Shown here: piece after piece, positions 1 to 8,815 of the stretch
How positions within the stretch are numbered: position 1 is the stretch's first letter
How the letters are laid out: each line of letters opens with the position of its first letter
Assembly (NCBI GenBank): GCA_030263375.1
Contig: SZOV01000001.1
Coordinates: 37,601 to 101,600, forward strand
Length of the DNA stretch: 64,000 nt
Reading direction: 5' to 3'
From: Deltaproteobacteria bacterium PRO3
GTDB taxonomy: Bacteria > UBA10199 > DSSB01
Notes under the pieces: model-generated
Told to the model about the DNA's origin: nothing
What the model saw: only the letters and a program-made list of their open reading frames with translations
The model's database searches: none
Made by a program: the position numbers and the translations under genes

Positions 1-1291
1 GAGCCACGCTCAAATCCTCACGCAAGGTAGCGACGAAAATATTTCCACCATTTTGGTAAGCGATTAATATTCTTTCCGGGGAAGAGTTCGGCGCCGGTCG
101 TACACCACCGATGCCTAAATTGCTTGCCGCTCGAACATTAATCTTCGATCCACCGCTCAAATCGATCACGGATGGTGCCGAAGAGGAAATGGAGGAACTG
201 CTAAAAGCCTTTCCTCGGATATTCGATCCGTCACTGGCGAAAACAACGTATTGATTTCCATAACTAACAACTTCGGGGTTATTTAGGCTGGAGCCACTGA
301 CTGAAGCCACCAGGTCCGGCATGATATTACCGTTAACCTGTCCGACATTGGAACCATCCAAAGTCACTCGTTTGGCGCCGATACTGGCATTTCCACCACT
401 AGCTCGCGCCACCTCATAGGCAATGACAAAATCATTGGAGGTCTGATTTACGGCAATACGAGGATTGCTACCGTTGTCCACATTGGAGGTCGGCTCGCAA
501 CTATCTGCCATAGTGGAGTCATCTTTGAAGACCGCAAAAGCCGGAGGATTGGTCGTGGAAGTGGCCGAAAAATTCTGATCGATGTAGCGCCCGTAAACAG
601 CCCATCCTCTACGCCGGTCGGCGTCCGCACAACCGATAAAATCCTTATTGGTCTGCCAAGTGACGACAAAACCCTGCCCTCCCACACGCGGCGCCACGTC
701 AGGATTAATGGACTTGCTCCAAGCCTGAATCTGGCTGTCGTTACAGGCGTGGCGATCCCCGCACCTCGACTCCGCGTTGTTGGCCGCGATAAACACCTTG
801 CTGATCAAAATCCCCTCTTCCCAGCCGGATAGCGGGTTTAAGGTATTTGCATCAATGACTTTCGCAAAAAGGTTGATGAATTGGTTGTCAGGAGCTGAAG
901 AAGGGGCGCCGGCAGTGCCGTGGACTTCCCAAACGACGATATACTGCCCGTTGTTGAAGGCAACCGACGGGTTTTTATTCCCAGGGCAATCAGTCGGCGT
1001 CGTAATGTCCCCATTGTGGGAATCAAATTGACCGTAGAAACATCCCTGAGTCGGCCTCGGCACCGAAATCAAAGTCGGAGCACCGGCCCCAACCGAACCG
1101 TCCGGATTTCTAAATTGAGCTAGGATATTGGTATTTGCGCCATCCGACTCTTCCCAAACCATTAAATACCGGTTGTTGACCGGATCGTAAGCGGCATCCG
1201 GATCCCTTTTGCCCTGAGCAAGGGCCGCACCCATCGGAAGAATGGCCGAGAAAACGATAAAAGCGAAAAGGACCTTAAAGAGACCTTTCAT
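1..1291 (-). CDS. Secreted protein of unknown function, C-terminus beyond the window
   Basis: An open frame runs from an ATG at 1289-1291 to the window edge without a stop, giving about 430 residues. GGAG lies 8 bases before the ATG. The N-terminus (MKGLFKVLFAFIVFSAILPM...ALAQ) is a Sec signal peptide. The mature part repeats short strands of the type YLMVWEES, YIVVWEVHG and FVVTWQTN separated by 60-100 residues, which suggests a beta-propeller or other repeated beta-sheet fold at the cell surface. Cysteines cluster around residues 175-185. I do not recognise a family. Base composition is less GC-rich than most of the window. The reading frame is clear; the function is unknown. Confidence 0.8.
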   Translation of the reverse strand, partial: MKGLFKVLFAFIVFSAILPMGAALAQGKRDPDAAYDPVNNRYLMVWEESDGANTNILAQFRNPDGSVGAGAPTLISVPRPTQGCFYGQFDSHNGDITTPTDCPGNKNPSVAFNNGQYIVVWEVHGTAGAPSSAPDNQFINLFAKVIDANTLNPLSGWEEGILISKVFIAANNAESRCGDRHACNDSQIQAWSKSINPDVAPRVGGQGFVVTWQTNKDFIGCADADRRRGWAVYGRYIDQNFSATSTTNPPAFAVFKDDSTMADSCEPTSNVDNGSNPRIAVNQTSNDFVIAYEVARASGGNASIGAKRVTLDGSNVGQVNGNIMPDLVASVSGSSLNNPEVVSYGNQYVVFASDGSNIRGKAFSSSSISSSAPSVIDLSGGSKINVRAASNLGIGGVRPAPNSSPERILIAYQNGGNIFVATLREDLSVA

Positions 1292-1453
1292 TTCAAACTC
1301 CTAGATAGCCTGTATATTTACCCCAGGTATGTACAGGCCTCATGCGGGAAGGTTTGGTTTTGCGCTTTAATATCGTCTAATAACGAATAAAGTTGCTTCA
1401 ATTTTTATTTGAAATTACGAAAGGTTAGCTCTTAGTAGCATATGTCGACATGG

Positions 1454-4132
1454 TTATAATGAGCCTACCTCACCTAATGAAAGGGACCTACCAAACATCA
1501 TACAATCGTATAATTTTCCAGAAAAATAGTTATCATGGTATGGGCTGTAACCCAAATTAATCGATTGAGGATAATTCACAATATTTCCCGAAATCGATCT
1601 TGAATCAATTAATTGATTGTCAATGTAAAGGTAAAAAAAGCTCCCATCATAAACACCTGAAGCTCTGAAAGAAGAACCAATTAAACCTAAAATATTTGCC
1701 CTTAAACCCTTCCATGAACCTATGGTTCCTTCGAAAGTATATAAACCAATATCAAGATTATTTGATCCAACTTGTTCCATAAAAAAAGGTCCAGGCTGTG
1801 GTGAATCTTTTACTATAATACCAGTTGTCACAGAATTTGCCCTTGCCTCTAACCTACAAGAAAAAGTCGCCCCGTCAAAAATCTCCAGGGAAATACTATG
1901 AGGTATTACGATTTTGCTATTGCTTGAAAAATCAATCGCATCATCCAAAACAGATAAATTTTCGTTAATCCAAATTAAAGTCTGATTTGGATCCCCATGA
2001 TTCCCCTTCCCCGAATAATCACACACCGTTCTACTTGACGTTTCCCCAGGGCAATCCAATTTATTAGGATCATCCTTAAACCTCCACCACCCCACCAACC
2101 CCAAATCCCCCGTCGTAAACTCCCTAAACATTTCCGCCAAAACATTCCCTCCAGGGCCATTCAAAACCTGCAAGGTCGCTATGTAATCACGGCGTGCCTC
2201 CAGCGCATTCAAGATCGCAGTTTCATCGCTTTGCAGTTCGTCGGCGAAAATCTCGGTGCCCTCCCGCAGGTCCTTAACCGTCAGCCGATAGTGTTGTGTG
2301 GGACTTTCCACCGGAAATTTAACCCTCGCCGGCGCCTCCGGCTCGTCATCGCCCACAATCGCCGCGTTGATCTCCGGAATGTCTTTAGGCAAAGTCACCC
2401 CGGCATTGACGGTCCCCGAGCTCGCCTCCGCACCGCAATTGACGCAAGACTCCCCGGAAGTCGCCAAGCGCGCCGCCGAAATCTCAAAAGACTCCGAGCT
2501 CGTCACCTTCACCGGATACTTTCCGGTGCAAACCGTAATCCCCTTCGCGACGGCATCCTCCTCGCAAATACGGCTGCCCTTGCCGTCCGTCGGTTCGCCC
2601 TCGATAAATAACTGCTGGGGATCGACATTGACGACCTTATAAAAGAGATTCGTGCTCCAGTTGCGAAAGACCTTCGTCGCCTCCGGCACAAATTGAATCT
2701 GGGGTCGATTTCGAACCGTAAACTCCACCTTACGCACCACCTCGCTGCCGTCGGAACGCACCGCCTTGAAGGTTAACGGCAGGACGGCTCCCTCGGCGAG
2801 ATTGCCCACGGCAAGCTTCCCGACGGCTCCTCCCGCCGTGCTGGAAGTCAGGCTGAAATTGGGATTTCCCTCGATGACCACCAGATTGCTGTCCGGCAAA
2901 TTTTTCACAATCACCGCGATTTGCTCGTTGCCGAACACCCATCTTCGGCCGACCGGCGACACCAGCTTGATCTGATTATCGTTGACCACGCTGAACACGC
3001 GGCTCCCCTGCCCCGTCTTGCCGTTGGAGTCCTGCACTTCCACCCGAAGGGTGACCAGGCCGTCCGGAAGCACGGTGGTGTTGACAGCCTCGCTCGTCAT
3101 CTCGAAATCGCCCGACGGCGTCCGCTGTCCGGTCCATGCAACCGACGAAATCTCTTGGTTGGCGAACCTCACCGACCCGACATCGATCTCCGCCCGACTG
3201 CAGGCGATGCCCCGAAACACCGCATCCCCCTCGACTTCCCCCTTCTCTTCCGGCTCGGTAAAAACAAAATACGGCTGCGAGGCACTGCCCACCACCGTGA
3301 AGTTAAGCGTATGGTTGGCATTCTGCGCCGGCGTCACGCCGTCATCGGCCAGCCCCTGAAGCGTCCGCGGATTCTTGCTCACGCTCAGCAAATCGAGCCG
3401 AAGCGTCAGGGTGCGCGTCACCGAGCCGTCCACGTTGTTCACCAAGGTGTCGCTGATCACCGTCACCCCGCAAAGCGGGTCGACCAAGCGCAAATCCTCG
3501 ACGTGCGCGTTGTCCCGCGCCGTCACGACGACCGTCGCGGTCGTCGCCGCGCCGTCCTGCTGACCCCGCACCTCGACGGTGGGCACAATCGGCACGCTGG
3601 TCGGGCTTTTCGGGTTCACCTTGTCGCGAAGCTCTTCCCAGTTGGTCCAGCCGTCGCCGTCCAGATCGAGATTGGGGATCTTCCCCTCCGACAGCGAAGC
3701 GGAAACCAGGGGATCCTGCGCGTCATAACCGTAGCGGATGTCGTTTTCGGAAAAAGTCACCTCTTCGCTGAACTCATCCACCAGCCAAGTAAAGTCCGCA
3801 TAGGCGTAGGGAATGGCCTCGCTGGCGCTGAGGGCGTAGTTGAAAATAATAATGAAGCGGTAGGTATCTCCGATGGGAATTTTGAACTGCGGTGCGCTCA
3901 CCGTCCCCTGCTCCATGTCGACGATCAAATCGACATGCGTCGCCAGCGCGCCGTCGCCGCCGTAAACATCCAGGGTCGCGGTGATACCGCCGGGAGTGAG
4001 GTATTTTCCCCAAGAACCGGGAACCGAGCCCAAGGTCGAATTTTCCAGGGAGCTACCCCCGCCGCAACGCACCAAGGCAAGACACAAAAAGAGAGGGACG
4101 ATCGCTGAAAAGAAATGACGGGACCGGGACAC
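1454..4132 (-). CDS. Large lipoprotein with calcium-binding-type repeat and C-terminal LamG domain
   Basis: 892 residues. The N-terminal signal ends in a lipobox (LVRC, Cys23), so it is probably anchored to a membrane. Residues 156-180 (DLDGDGWTNWEELRD) match a thrombospondin-3/EF-hand-like calcium loop. The middle is a series of Ig-like beta segments. From about residue 678 (GLVGWWRF) to the end is a concanavalin A-like LamG domain, with the usual GLVGWW start, DYSGKGNHG and a late FYLYIDNQ strand. The DNA encoding this last domain (about 1457-2101) is strikingly AT-rich compared with the upstream part, and the change falls at the domain edge. Likely a surface adhesion or carbohydrate-binding protein; the ligand is unknown. 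Confidence 0.8.
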   Translation of the reverse strand: MSRSRHFFSAIVPLFLCLALVRCGGGSSLENSTLGSVPGSWGKYLTPGGITATLDVYGGDGALATHVDLIVDMEQGTVSAPQFKIPIGDTYRFIIIFNYALSASEAIPYAYADFTWLVDEFSEEVTFSENDIRYGYDAQDPLVSASLSEGKIPNLDLDGDGWTNWEELRDKVNPKSPTSVPIVPTVEVRGQQDGAATTATVVVTARDNAHVEDLRLVDPLCGVTVISDTLVNNVDGSVTRTLTLRLDLLSVSKNPRTLQGLADDGVTPAQNANHTLNFTVVGSASQPYFVFTEPEEKGEVEGDAVFRGIACSRAEIDVGSVRFANQEISSVAWTGQRTPSGDFEMTSEAVNTTVLPDGLVTLRVEVQDSNGKTGQGSRVFSVVNDNQIKLVSPVGRRWVFGNEQIAVIVKNLPDSNLVVIEGNPNFSLTSSTAGGAVGKLAVGNLAEGAVLPLTFKAVRSDGSEVVRKVEFTVRNRPQIQFVPEATKVFRNWSTNLFYKVVNVDPQQLFIEGEPTDGKGSRICEEDAVAKGITVCTGKYPVKVTSSESFEISAARLATSGESCVNCGAEASSGTVNAGVTLPKDIPEINAAIVGDDEPEAPARVKFPVESPTQHYRLTVKDLREGTEIFADELQSDETAILNALEARRDYIATLQVLNGPGGNVLAEMFREFTTGDLGLVGWWRFKDDPNKLDCPGETSSRTVCDYSGKGNHGDPNQTLIWINENLSVLDDAIDFSSNSKIVIPHSISLEIFDGATFSCRLEARANSVTTGIIVKDSPQPGPFFMEQVGSNNLDIGLYTFEGTIGSWKGLRANILGLIGSSFRASGVYDGSFFYLYIDNQLIDSRSISGNIVNYPQSINLGYSPYHDNYFSGKLYDCMMFGRSLSLGEVGSL

Positions 4133-4271
4133 GAAGACCTCCTGGATGTCGGAATCCCCTCACCCGGCGTGGCGGAAAAACGGCTCTCCTGGCCTAAATA
4201 ATTCCCAGGCTCCGGTCAACAGGAATGTATGGACGCAAAGAGTTCAGTGAAAATTGTACCGATTTTGCCCC

Positions 4272-5747
4272 CTAGGACTGGACGTTGAATTCGGACGCCA
4301 TCTCGTAGCGGTGTCTCCTCTTCCCCGCCCCCTGCCCATAGTAGCACCACTGCGGAAAATTGAAGTCCGAGGCGATCGCGTCCGGCAGCAGCAAGGTCGC
4401 CTGCAGGAAGGCCTCGAGATCCGGCACCTCCTCCACCGCCACTCGATACCCCCAGTCCCGAATCCGCTCCAGCAGGCCGCGCTGCCGGGCGAAAGGCCAG
4501 CCGACGCCGAATCGGTTGACTCCCCAACCGCTCAACCTGCGCAGGAATTTCTCCGCCTGCTCCGGCGAGGCCTGAAACATCGGCACGAGGAAGTCGACCG
4601 AGCACTGCAAGCCGGCCCGCGGAAAGGCCGCGGCCAACAAGCGAATCCCCCGCTCCTCCAGCCGGGGCGGCTCGGCCTTGAAGCAAAGGCGGTCCTCCGG
4701 GATTCCGGCGCGCTCCAGGGCGTCGATCACACTGTCGAGACATGCCGGATCATGCAAGTCAACCAGCAAGGACTTGCCCTGCCGATGAAAGGCGGAGAGA
4801 TACTCCTCAAAACGCCCCGCGTCTTCTCCCCCTAGACCCGAGGATTCCGAAAAACCCTCGCAGCCCAAGACCAAACCCTGCGCAGAAGGGCCCCGCCGCA
4901 CGTCCATCTCTCCCCAAGTGACGTTCGAGGCCAGAAACTGCCGCAGGTTGGCCCCGTCGTTCACGCCCTGCCAAATAAATTGCACGTGTCGGGGCAGCTG
5001 GCGCTCGGTGACCAGCGAGCTGAGCGCGTATTCCTTCCCGCTCACCGAACGCTCCGGAATGAACCGGGGATGCGATTCGAAGAGCGTGTCGGCGTGCAAC
5101 AGCAAGATCTTGTGCTCGGGATCGGCCTCGGCCACCGCCTTCAAATTGGCCGGCTCGTTGTCGATGAAGGCCACCACGCGGAACCCTTCCGCCTCGAAAC
5201 GACGCATGCCGGCGACCTTGGCCTGCACGATGTCGTGGTCCCAGCTCGAGGGGTTCATGAACAGCAGCTCGCTGGTAAATTCCACTCGATATTCTTCCGC
5301 GAGCGCATTGAGCGAGCGCAGCGTGTCCGTTCGCAAAAACTCCGGGCGGCCGGTGTTGAGGCCGACGTAAGTCTGCGGCTGGATTTGGAACCACCGAATA
5401 ACCTCCAAGACCCCTTGGAAGGGCCGGTGCGACTCCATCACCGCGCTGGGGGCCCAGCGGTTCTTCTCGTACCAGGCCGCCAGGCGCTCGCGCTCCGCCG
5501 CGGGCAGGCCGCGGCGCTCCAAAAATTCTGCCAGCTGGTTCTCGTGGATGCTCAACTCCTCCACGTCGAGCTCCGCGAAGTGGGCCGTGGCGTGCTCCCG
5601 GTCGAAGGCCCGCAGCACGTAGAGCATCATGTAGCGCATGTCGAGGATCGTCCCGTCGATATCGAACAGGATCATCAGCTTGTCGTTGGGGTATAGCCGG
5701 CGCGCCTCTTCGTAGCGCCGGGCCAGGATGGTCATCCAGTTTTTCAT
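4272..5747 (-). CDS. HAD-like hydrolase fused to a TIM-barrel-like domain
   Basis: 491 residues, with AAAGGAGAG just before the ATG. Residues 25-35 carry the HAD motif I (FDIDGTILD), and FIDNEPANLKA near residue 195 resembles the later acidic HAD motif, so the first 240 or so residues form a HAD-fold phosphatase-like domain. The second half starts with QFIWQGVNDGANL...WGEMDVRRG and continues with regularly spaced strand-helix segments (LLVDLHDP, LCFKAEPP, CSVDFLVP, NRFGVGWP, YRVAVEEV). This resembles the glycerophosphodiesterase-like barrels of the FAM151/menorin type, but that assignment is tentative. The substrate is unknown. Confidence 0.65.
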   Translation of the reverse strand: MKNWMTILARRYEEARRLYPNDKLMILFDIDGTILDMRYMMLYVLRAFDREHATAHFAELDVEELSIHENQLAEFLERRGLPAAERERLAAWYEKNRWAPSAVMESHRPFQGVLEVIRWFQIQPQTYVGLNTGRPEFLRTDTLRSLNALAEEYRVEFTSELLFMNPSSWDHDIVQAKVAGMRRFEAEGFRVVAFIDNEPANLKAVAEADPEHKILLLHADTLFESHPRFIPERSVSGKEYALSSLVTERQLPRHVQFIWQGVNDGANLRQFLASNVTWGEMDVRRGPSAQGLVLGCEGFSESSGLGGEDAGRFEEYLSAFHRQGKSLLVDLHDPACLDSVIDALERAGIPEDRLCFKAEPPRLEERGIRLLAAAFPRAGLQCSVDFLVPMFQASPEQAEKFLRRLSGWGVNRFGVGWPFARQRGLLERIRDWGYRVAVEEVPDLEAFLQATLLLPDAIASDFNFPQWCYYGQGAGKRRHRYEMASEFNVQS

Positions 5748-5833
5748 GTTCTCTCCTTTTGGTTCGGAGAGATTCTCGGGAGCCGAGGAAAAGCGGGGAT
5801 CTCTATCCTGTGAATTTTAGGTGAATTTAGCCG

Positions 5834-7654
5834 CTAATAATCGAGGAAATGCCGCACCGAAGTGACCGTCACGCCCTTCTTGAACATCAAGATCCCGCGG
5901 ATCAGCAGCGCCGTCTGGTTGTGCAGGATCTGCTGCCACCACTTGGCGGCGACGAATTCGGGCAGGATGACCGTGATCAGCTGGTCCTTTTCCTCCTTCT
6001 GCAGTTCGTCGATATAGTCGAGCAGGGGCCGGATAATCGAACGGTAGGGCGACTGCAGGATGACCAGCGGGATGTCGATGCACCAGTTCTTCCAGATGTC
6101 TTTGATCTTCTCGGAGCGCTCCGGATCGAGGGCGATGTAGACCGCCCGCACGTCGTTGGAGATGGACAGCGCGTAGCTGATCGCCTTCGCCGTCCCCTTG
6201 TGAAAGGTCGAAATCGGGATCAGCACCCGGTGCAGCTTGGGCGGCAGTAGGTCTCCCAGATTGGGGTGCAGCTGGTCCACGATGTCCCGGTAGTGGTTGT
6301 GCACCGAGAGAAACCACAGGATGATCGCGGGCACGAAGATGATGACCATCCAGGCGCCGTGGGTGAACTTGGTCGAGGCGATCACCAAGAGCGTCACGAA
6401 GGTCGCGGTCGCCCCGATGCCGTTGATGATTACCTTGCGGAACCATCCCTTGCCCTTCAGCTTGATCCAAAGGCGCACCATCCCGGATTGAGAAAGCGTG
6501 AAGGAAGTGAAGACGCCGACCGCGTAAAGCGGGATCAAGCTGTGGACGTTGGCGTTGAACAAAACGATCAACAGCACCGAAGCCACGCCCAGCAGGATGA
6601 TTCCGTTGGAGAAGGCCAGGCGGTCGCCCAGCGAGGAGAGCTGCCGAGGCATGTAGCCGTCCCGCGCCAGCAGCGAGGCCAGCCGCGGAAAATCCGCGAA
6701 GGCGGTGTTGGCGGCCAAGACCAAGATCATCGCGGTCGCACCCTGGATCACGTAGTAAAAGAATCCCTGGCCAAAGACCGCCCGCGCGATCTGGCTGACC
6801 ACCGTCTCCTCGTGCTTCGGCAAAACATGATAAAAACGCGCCAACTCGGTGACGCCCAAGAACAGGGCAAGCAAGATGACGGCCATCCACACGAGGGTGG
6901 TATTGGCGTTGCGCGACTCCGGGGACTTGAAGGCCGGAACCCCGTTGGAGATCGCCTCGACACCGGTCAAGGCCGCGCAACCCGAAGAGAAGGCCCTCAG
7001 GATCAGAAAATAGGTCAACGCATGGCTCACCGGCGGATAATGGCTGGGCTCGTGCACCTCGATCGGCGCCCCCAGAAAATACCGGTACAAGCCGACCACG
7101 ATCAGCGTGAGGAAGCTGAAGACGAAGAGATAGGTCGGGATCGAAAAGATAAAGCCCGACTCCTTGATCCCGCGAAGATTGGCCACCGTGATCAAAAAGA
7201 CAAAAAAGATGCAGATTGGGATTTTGTAGGGCAAGAGGGAGGGAAAGGCCGAGGTGATGGCCGCCGTCCCGGAGGCGATGCTGACCGAGACCGTCAAGAT
7301 GTAGTCGGTCAAGAGCGAGGCCCCGGCGATCAGGCCGGGATAGGTCCCCAGGTTTTCCTTGGCGACGATATAGGCCCCGCCCCCCGAGGGGTAGGCCTGG
7401 ATGGTTTCCCGGTAGGAACTGACTAAGATTATCAGTAAGATGCCGATGGCGATGGCGATAGGCAGCGACAGCTGGACTGCGACCATCCCGGCGGTGACCA
7501 GGACAAGCAGGATTTCTTCGGTGGCGTAGGCCACGGAGGACAGGGCGTCGGAGGAGAACACCGCCAAGGCGACTTTTTTGCTGAGCTTTTGCTCGTGGAT
7601 CTCGGCGCTGCGCAAGGGCGGCCCAAGGACGAACTTCTTGAAGGTTTTAAACAT
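5834..7654 (-). CDS. kimA: KimA-type potassium importer (APC superfamily)
   Basis: Starting at the ATG at 7652-7654 (MFKTFKKFVLG) gives 606 residues, nearly the length of Bacillus subtilis KimA. The first third follows KimA closely: EQKLSKKVALAVFSSDALSSVAYATEEIL, SYRETIQAYPSGGGAYIVAKENLG and DYILTVSVSIASGTAAITSAFP. About twelve hydrophobic segments are followed by a soluble C-terminal domain of about 130 residues resembling universal-stress-protein folds. KimA imports K+ by proton symport and in Firmicutes is controlled by c-di-AMP; whether that applies here cannot be seen. A longer frame upstream (to 7936) lacks family similarity and overlaps the divergent gene, so it was rejected as the start. 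Confidence 0.8.
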   Translation of the reverse strand: MFKTFKKFVLGPPLRSAEIHEQKLSKKVALAVFSSDALSSVAYATEEILLVLVTAGMVAVQLSLPIAIAIGILLIILVSSYRETIQAYPSGGGAYIVAKENLGTYPGLIAGASLLTDYILTVSVSIASGTAAITSAFPSLLPYKIPICIFFVFLITVANLRGIKESGFIFSIPTYLFVFSFLTLIVVGLYRYFLGAPIEVHEPSHYPPVSHALTYFLILRAFSSGCAALTGVEAISNGVPAFKSPESRNANTTLVWMAVILLALFLGVTELARFYHVLPKHEETVVSQIARAVFGQGFFYYVIQGATAMILVLAANTAFADFPRLASLLARDGYMPRQLSSLGDRLAFSNGIILLGVASVLLIVLFNANVHSLIPLYAVGVFTSFTLSQSGMVRLWIKLKGKGWFRKVIINGIGATATFVTLLVIASTKFTHGAWMVIIFVPAIILWFLSVHNHYRDIVDQLHPNLGDLLPPKLHRVLIPISTFHKGTAKAISYALSISNDVRAVYIALDPERSEKIKDIWKNWCIDIPLVILQSPYRSIIRPLLDYIDELQKEEKDQLITVILPEFVAAKWWQQILHNQTALLIRGILMFKKGVTVTSVRHFLDY

Positions 7655-7715
7655 AAGCGCGTGACGGGACTCCCGTAAGGGTGCTTCTTTCTTAGCAAAT
7701 TTCGAAAAAAAGGCT

Positions 7716-8099
7716 ATGGAAACTTTTTCGATCCTGGGCCGGGGGATTCGCGGCCGTTGCCCCCAGTGCGGGGAAGGCAGGCTCTTCGAGGGTTGGGTGA
7801 CCCTCCTCCCCCAATGCCGGGTCTGCGGCCTCAAGCTGGCCTCGCGCGAGGGGGATACCTGGGCCTTTATGTACATCAGCACCGCCTTCATCACGGGCCT
7901 CTTCGTCCTGGCGATGCTCTGGGTCTTGCCGGACAATTTGGCGGCAGGCCGCCTGCTGGTGGCCTTGGCCGCCTTGGTTTTTTTCTTGCTAAGTTGGCCG
8001 CCTCGAAAGGGCTTCGCGGTGGCCTTCGATTACTGGGTGGAATGGAGATGGAACAACGACGGGAGCCTGCAATTCCGAAAAAAAAGGGGCCGCTGTTAA
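7716..8099 (+). CDS. DUF983 family membrane protein
   Basis: 127 residues. The N-terminus has the family zinc-ribbon signature, RCPQCGEGRLFEGW followed by CRVCGL, and two hydrophobic segments follow (about residues 50-70 and 78-95). DUF983 proteins are small inner-membrane proteins of unknown function. The gene is divergent from the potassium importer with 61 bases between starts. Its last codons overlap a hairpin that acts as a terminator on the other strand, and its stop lies only 12 bases from the left prophage boundary, so insertion left it intact. Confidence 0.8.
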   Translation: METFSILGRGIRGRCPQCGEGRLFEGWVTLLPQCRVCGLKLASREGDTWAFMYISTAFITGLFVLAMLWVLPDNLAAGRLLVALAALVFFLLSWPPRKGFAVAFDYWVEWRWNNDGSLQFRKKRGRC

Positions 8100-8106
8100 C
8101 GGCCCC
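8078..8106 (-). terminator. Probable original terminator of tRNA-Gly, now cut off by the prophage
   Basis: Read on the minus strand, a 7-bp GC stem (arms 8100-8106 and 8086-8092, 7-base loop) is followed by eight T residues, a textbook intrinsic terminator. The sequence immediately upstream on that strand is the tRNA-Gly 3' remnant of the left attachment site. Before phage insertion this hairpin would have lain directly after tRNA-Gly. It also overlaps the end of the DUF983 gene. Confidence 0.7.
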
Positions 8107-8111
8107 CTTGG

Positions 8112-8159
8112 AGCGGGAAACGGGGTTCGAACCCGCGACCCTCAGCTTGGGAAGGTGAT
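8112..8159. other. Left attachment site (partial tRNA-Gly copy)
   Basis: The 48 bases match the 3' part of the tRNA-Gly at 45081-45128 at 44 positions. The longest uninterrupted identity is 16 bases (8139-8154), spanning the anticodon loop and its 3' stem. The rest of the tRNA (D arm and 5' acceptor strand) is absent, so this is not a functional gene. Confidence 0.85.
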
Positions 8160-8295
8160 CCGGACCTTCTCAGCAAAACCCAATGAATCCGAAATCTTGC
8201 GGTTATGATATTGAAATATAAGGTGTTTTTCGCTTTTTTACATGGCGGCTTAAACCATGTTATGCCGCCTTAAGCAAGGAAAAAACAGATAGTGC

Positions 8296-8313
8296 GGTTG
8301 CAGCAGGGTTGCA
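8296..8313 (+). promoter_or_regulatory. Candidate integrase arm-type site, left end
   Basis: GGTTGCA followed 4 bases later by GGTTGCA. The same 18-base arrangement with one difference occurs at 45025-45042 beside the integrase. Matching direct repeats inside both prophage ends are what tyrosine-integrase arm sites look like. This is inference from position and identity only. Confidence 0.5.
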
Positions 8314-8348
8314 GAAAATGAATAGCAATTCAACGGGAGCCGTGGCAT

Positions 8349-8374
8349 AAAAAAGCCCCGCCTTTCGGCGGGGC
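8349..8374 (-). terminator. Terminator at the end of the late operon
   Basis: On the minus strand an 8-bp perfect GC stem (8367-8374 with 8355-8362) around a GAAA loop is followed by six T residues. It lies 38 bases after the last lysis gene and would end the long late transcript before the attachment site. The 8160-8412 stretch otherwise holds only the arm-site candidate; I see no credible gene there. Confidence 0.85.
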
Positions 8375-8412
8375 CCTTCTTCCAGGTCCATCCGGCCTCC
8401 TTTGCCGGAAAC

Positions 8413-8631
8413 TCAATAGGCGGCCTCATGCAGGCGAACACATTCCGCCAGCGCCAGCACCTCGTGGGGGCTCGGCGGCGCAAACATCAGCCCCGCCTCG
8501 ATCTTCTGCAGCAAGGCCTCAACCTTGGGGGCGCAGAGCGGCTTGACTCTCGCCATCGGGCGGCAGTTGATTTTCGCCGCGCAAGCGCAGAGTGTCCCAA
8601 TCATCAGGAGTATCAGCACGCAGTTTTTCAT
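8413..8631 (-). CDS. Outer-membrane spanin subunit, Rz1-like lipoprotein
   Basis: 72 residues. The N-terminus MKNCVLILLMIGTLCAC is a lipoprotein signal with lipobox LCAC and the modified Cys at position 17. Its first half lies inside the 3' end of the 8519-8815 gene in another frame, the classic nested arrangement of Rz/Rz1 spanin genes. Spanins fuse inner and outer membranes at the last step of phage lysis in Gram-negative hosts. Similarity is by architecture and position, since these genes diverge fast. Confidence 0.65.
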   Translation of the reverse strand: MKNCVLILLMIGTLCACAAKINCRPMARVKPLCAPKVEALLQKIEAGLMFAPPSPHEVLALAECVRLHEAAY

Positions 8632-8815
8632 ACTTCTCCCTGACCTTCCGCTGGGCGTCCATGGTCTTCTGCACGTCCTCCAGGGCCTGCTGGGAGGCCT
8701 CAGCCTCGATCTCCTTGATCGTCTTCTGTCGGAGGTCGCGCCGGCCGAGGAAGAGCAGGATCCCCACCACGGCGAGGAAGGCCGTCGCCAGGATTGCGCC
8801 GAGCTCGAGGGTCAT
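8519..8815 (-). CDS. Inner-membrane spanin subunit, Rz-like
   Basis: 98 residues with an N-terminal membrane anchor (about residues 5-24, LGAILATAFLAVVGILLFLG) followed by a charged helix of coiled-coil character (residues 27-68). This is the topology of an i-spanin that meets the outer-membrane lipoprotein in the periplasm. It overlaps its partner gene at 8519-8631 and, by 4 bases (8812-8815), the preceding small membrane protein gene. It is the penultimate gene of the lysis cassette. Confidence 0.65.
   Translation of the reverse strand: MTLELGAILATAFLAVVGILLFLGRRDLRQKTIKEIEAEASQQALEDVQKTMDAQRKVREKYEKLRADTPDDWDTLRLRGENQLPPDGESQAALRPQG

Noticed and set aside
2921..4108. 395-codon plus-strand frame
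   Set aside because: Antisense to the LamG lipoprotein gene, which has a signal peptide and recognisable domains.
6266..7426. 386-codon plus-strand frame
   Set aside because: Antisense to the KimA-type importer.
8112..8159. A second tRNA-Gly gene
   Set aside because: Only the 3' part is present; the D arm and 5' acceptor strand are missing. It is an attachment-site remnant.
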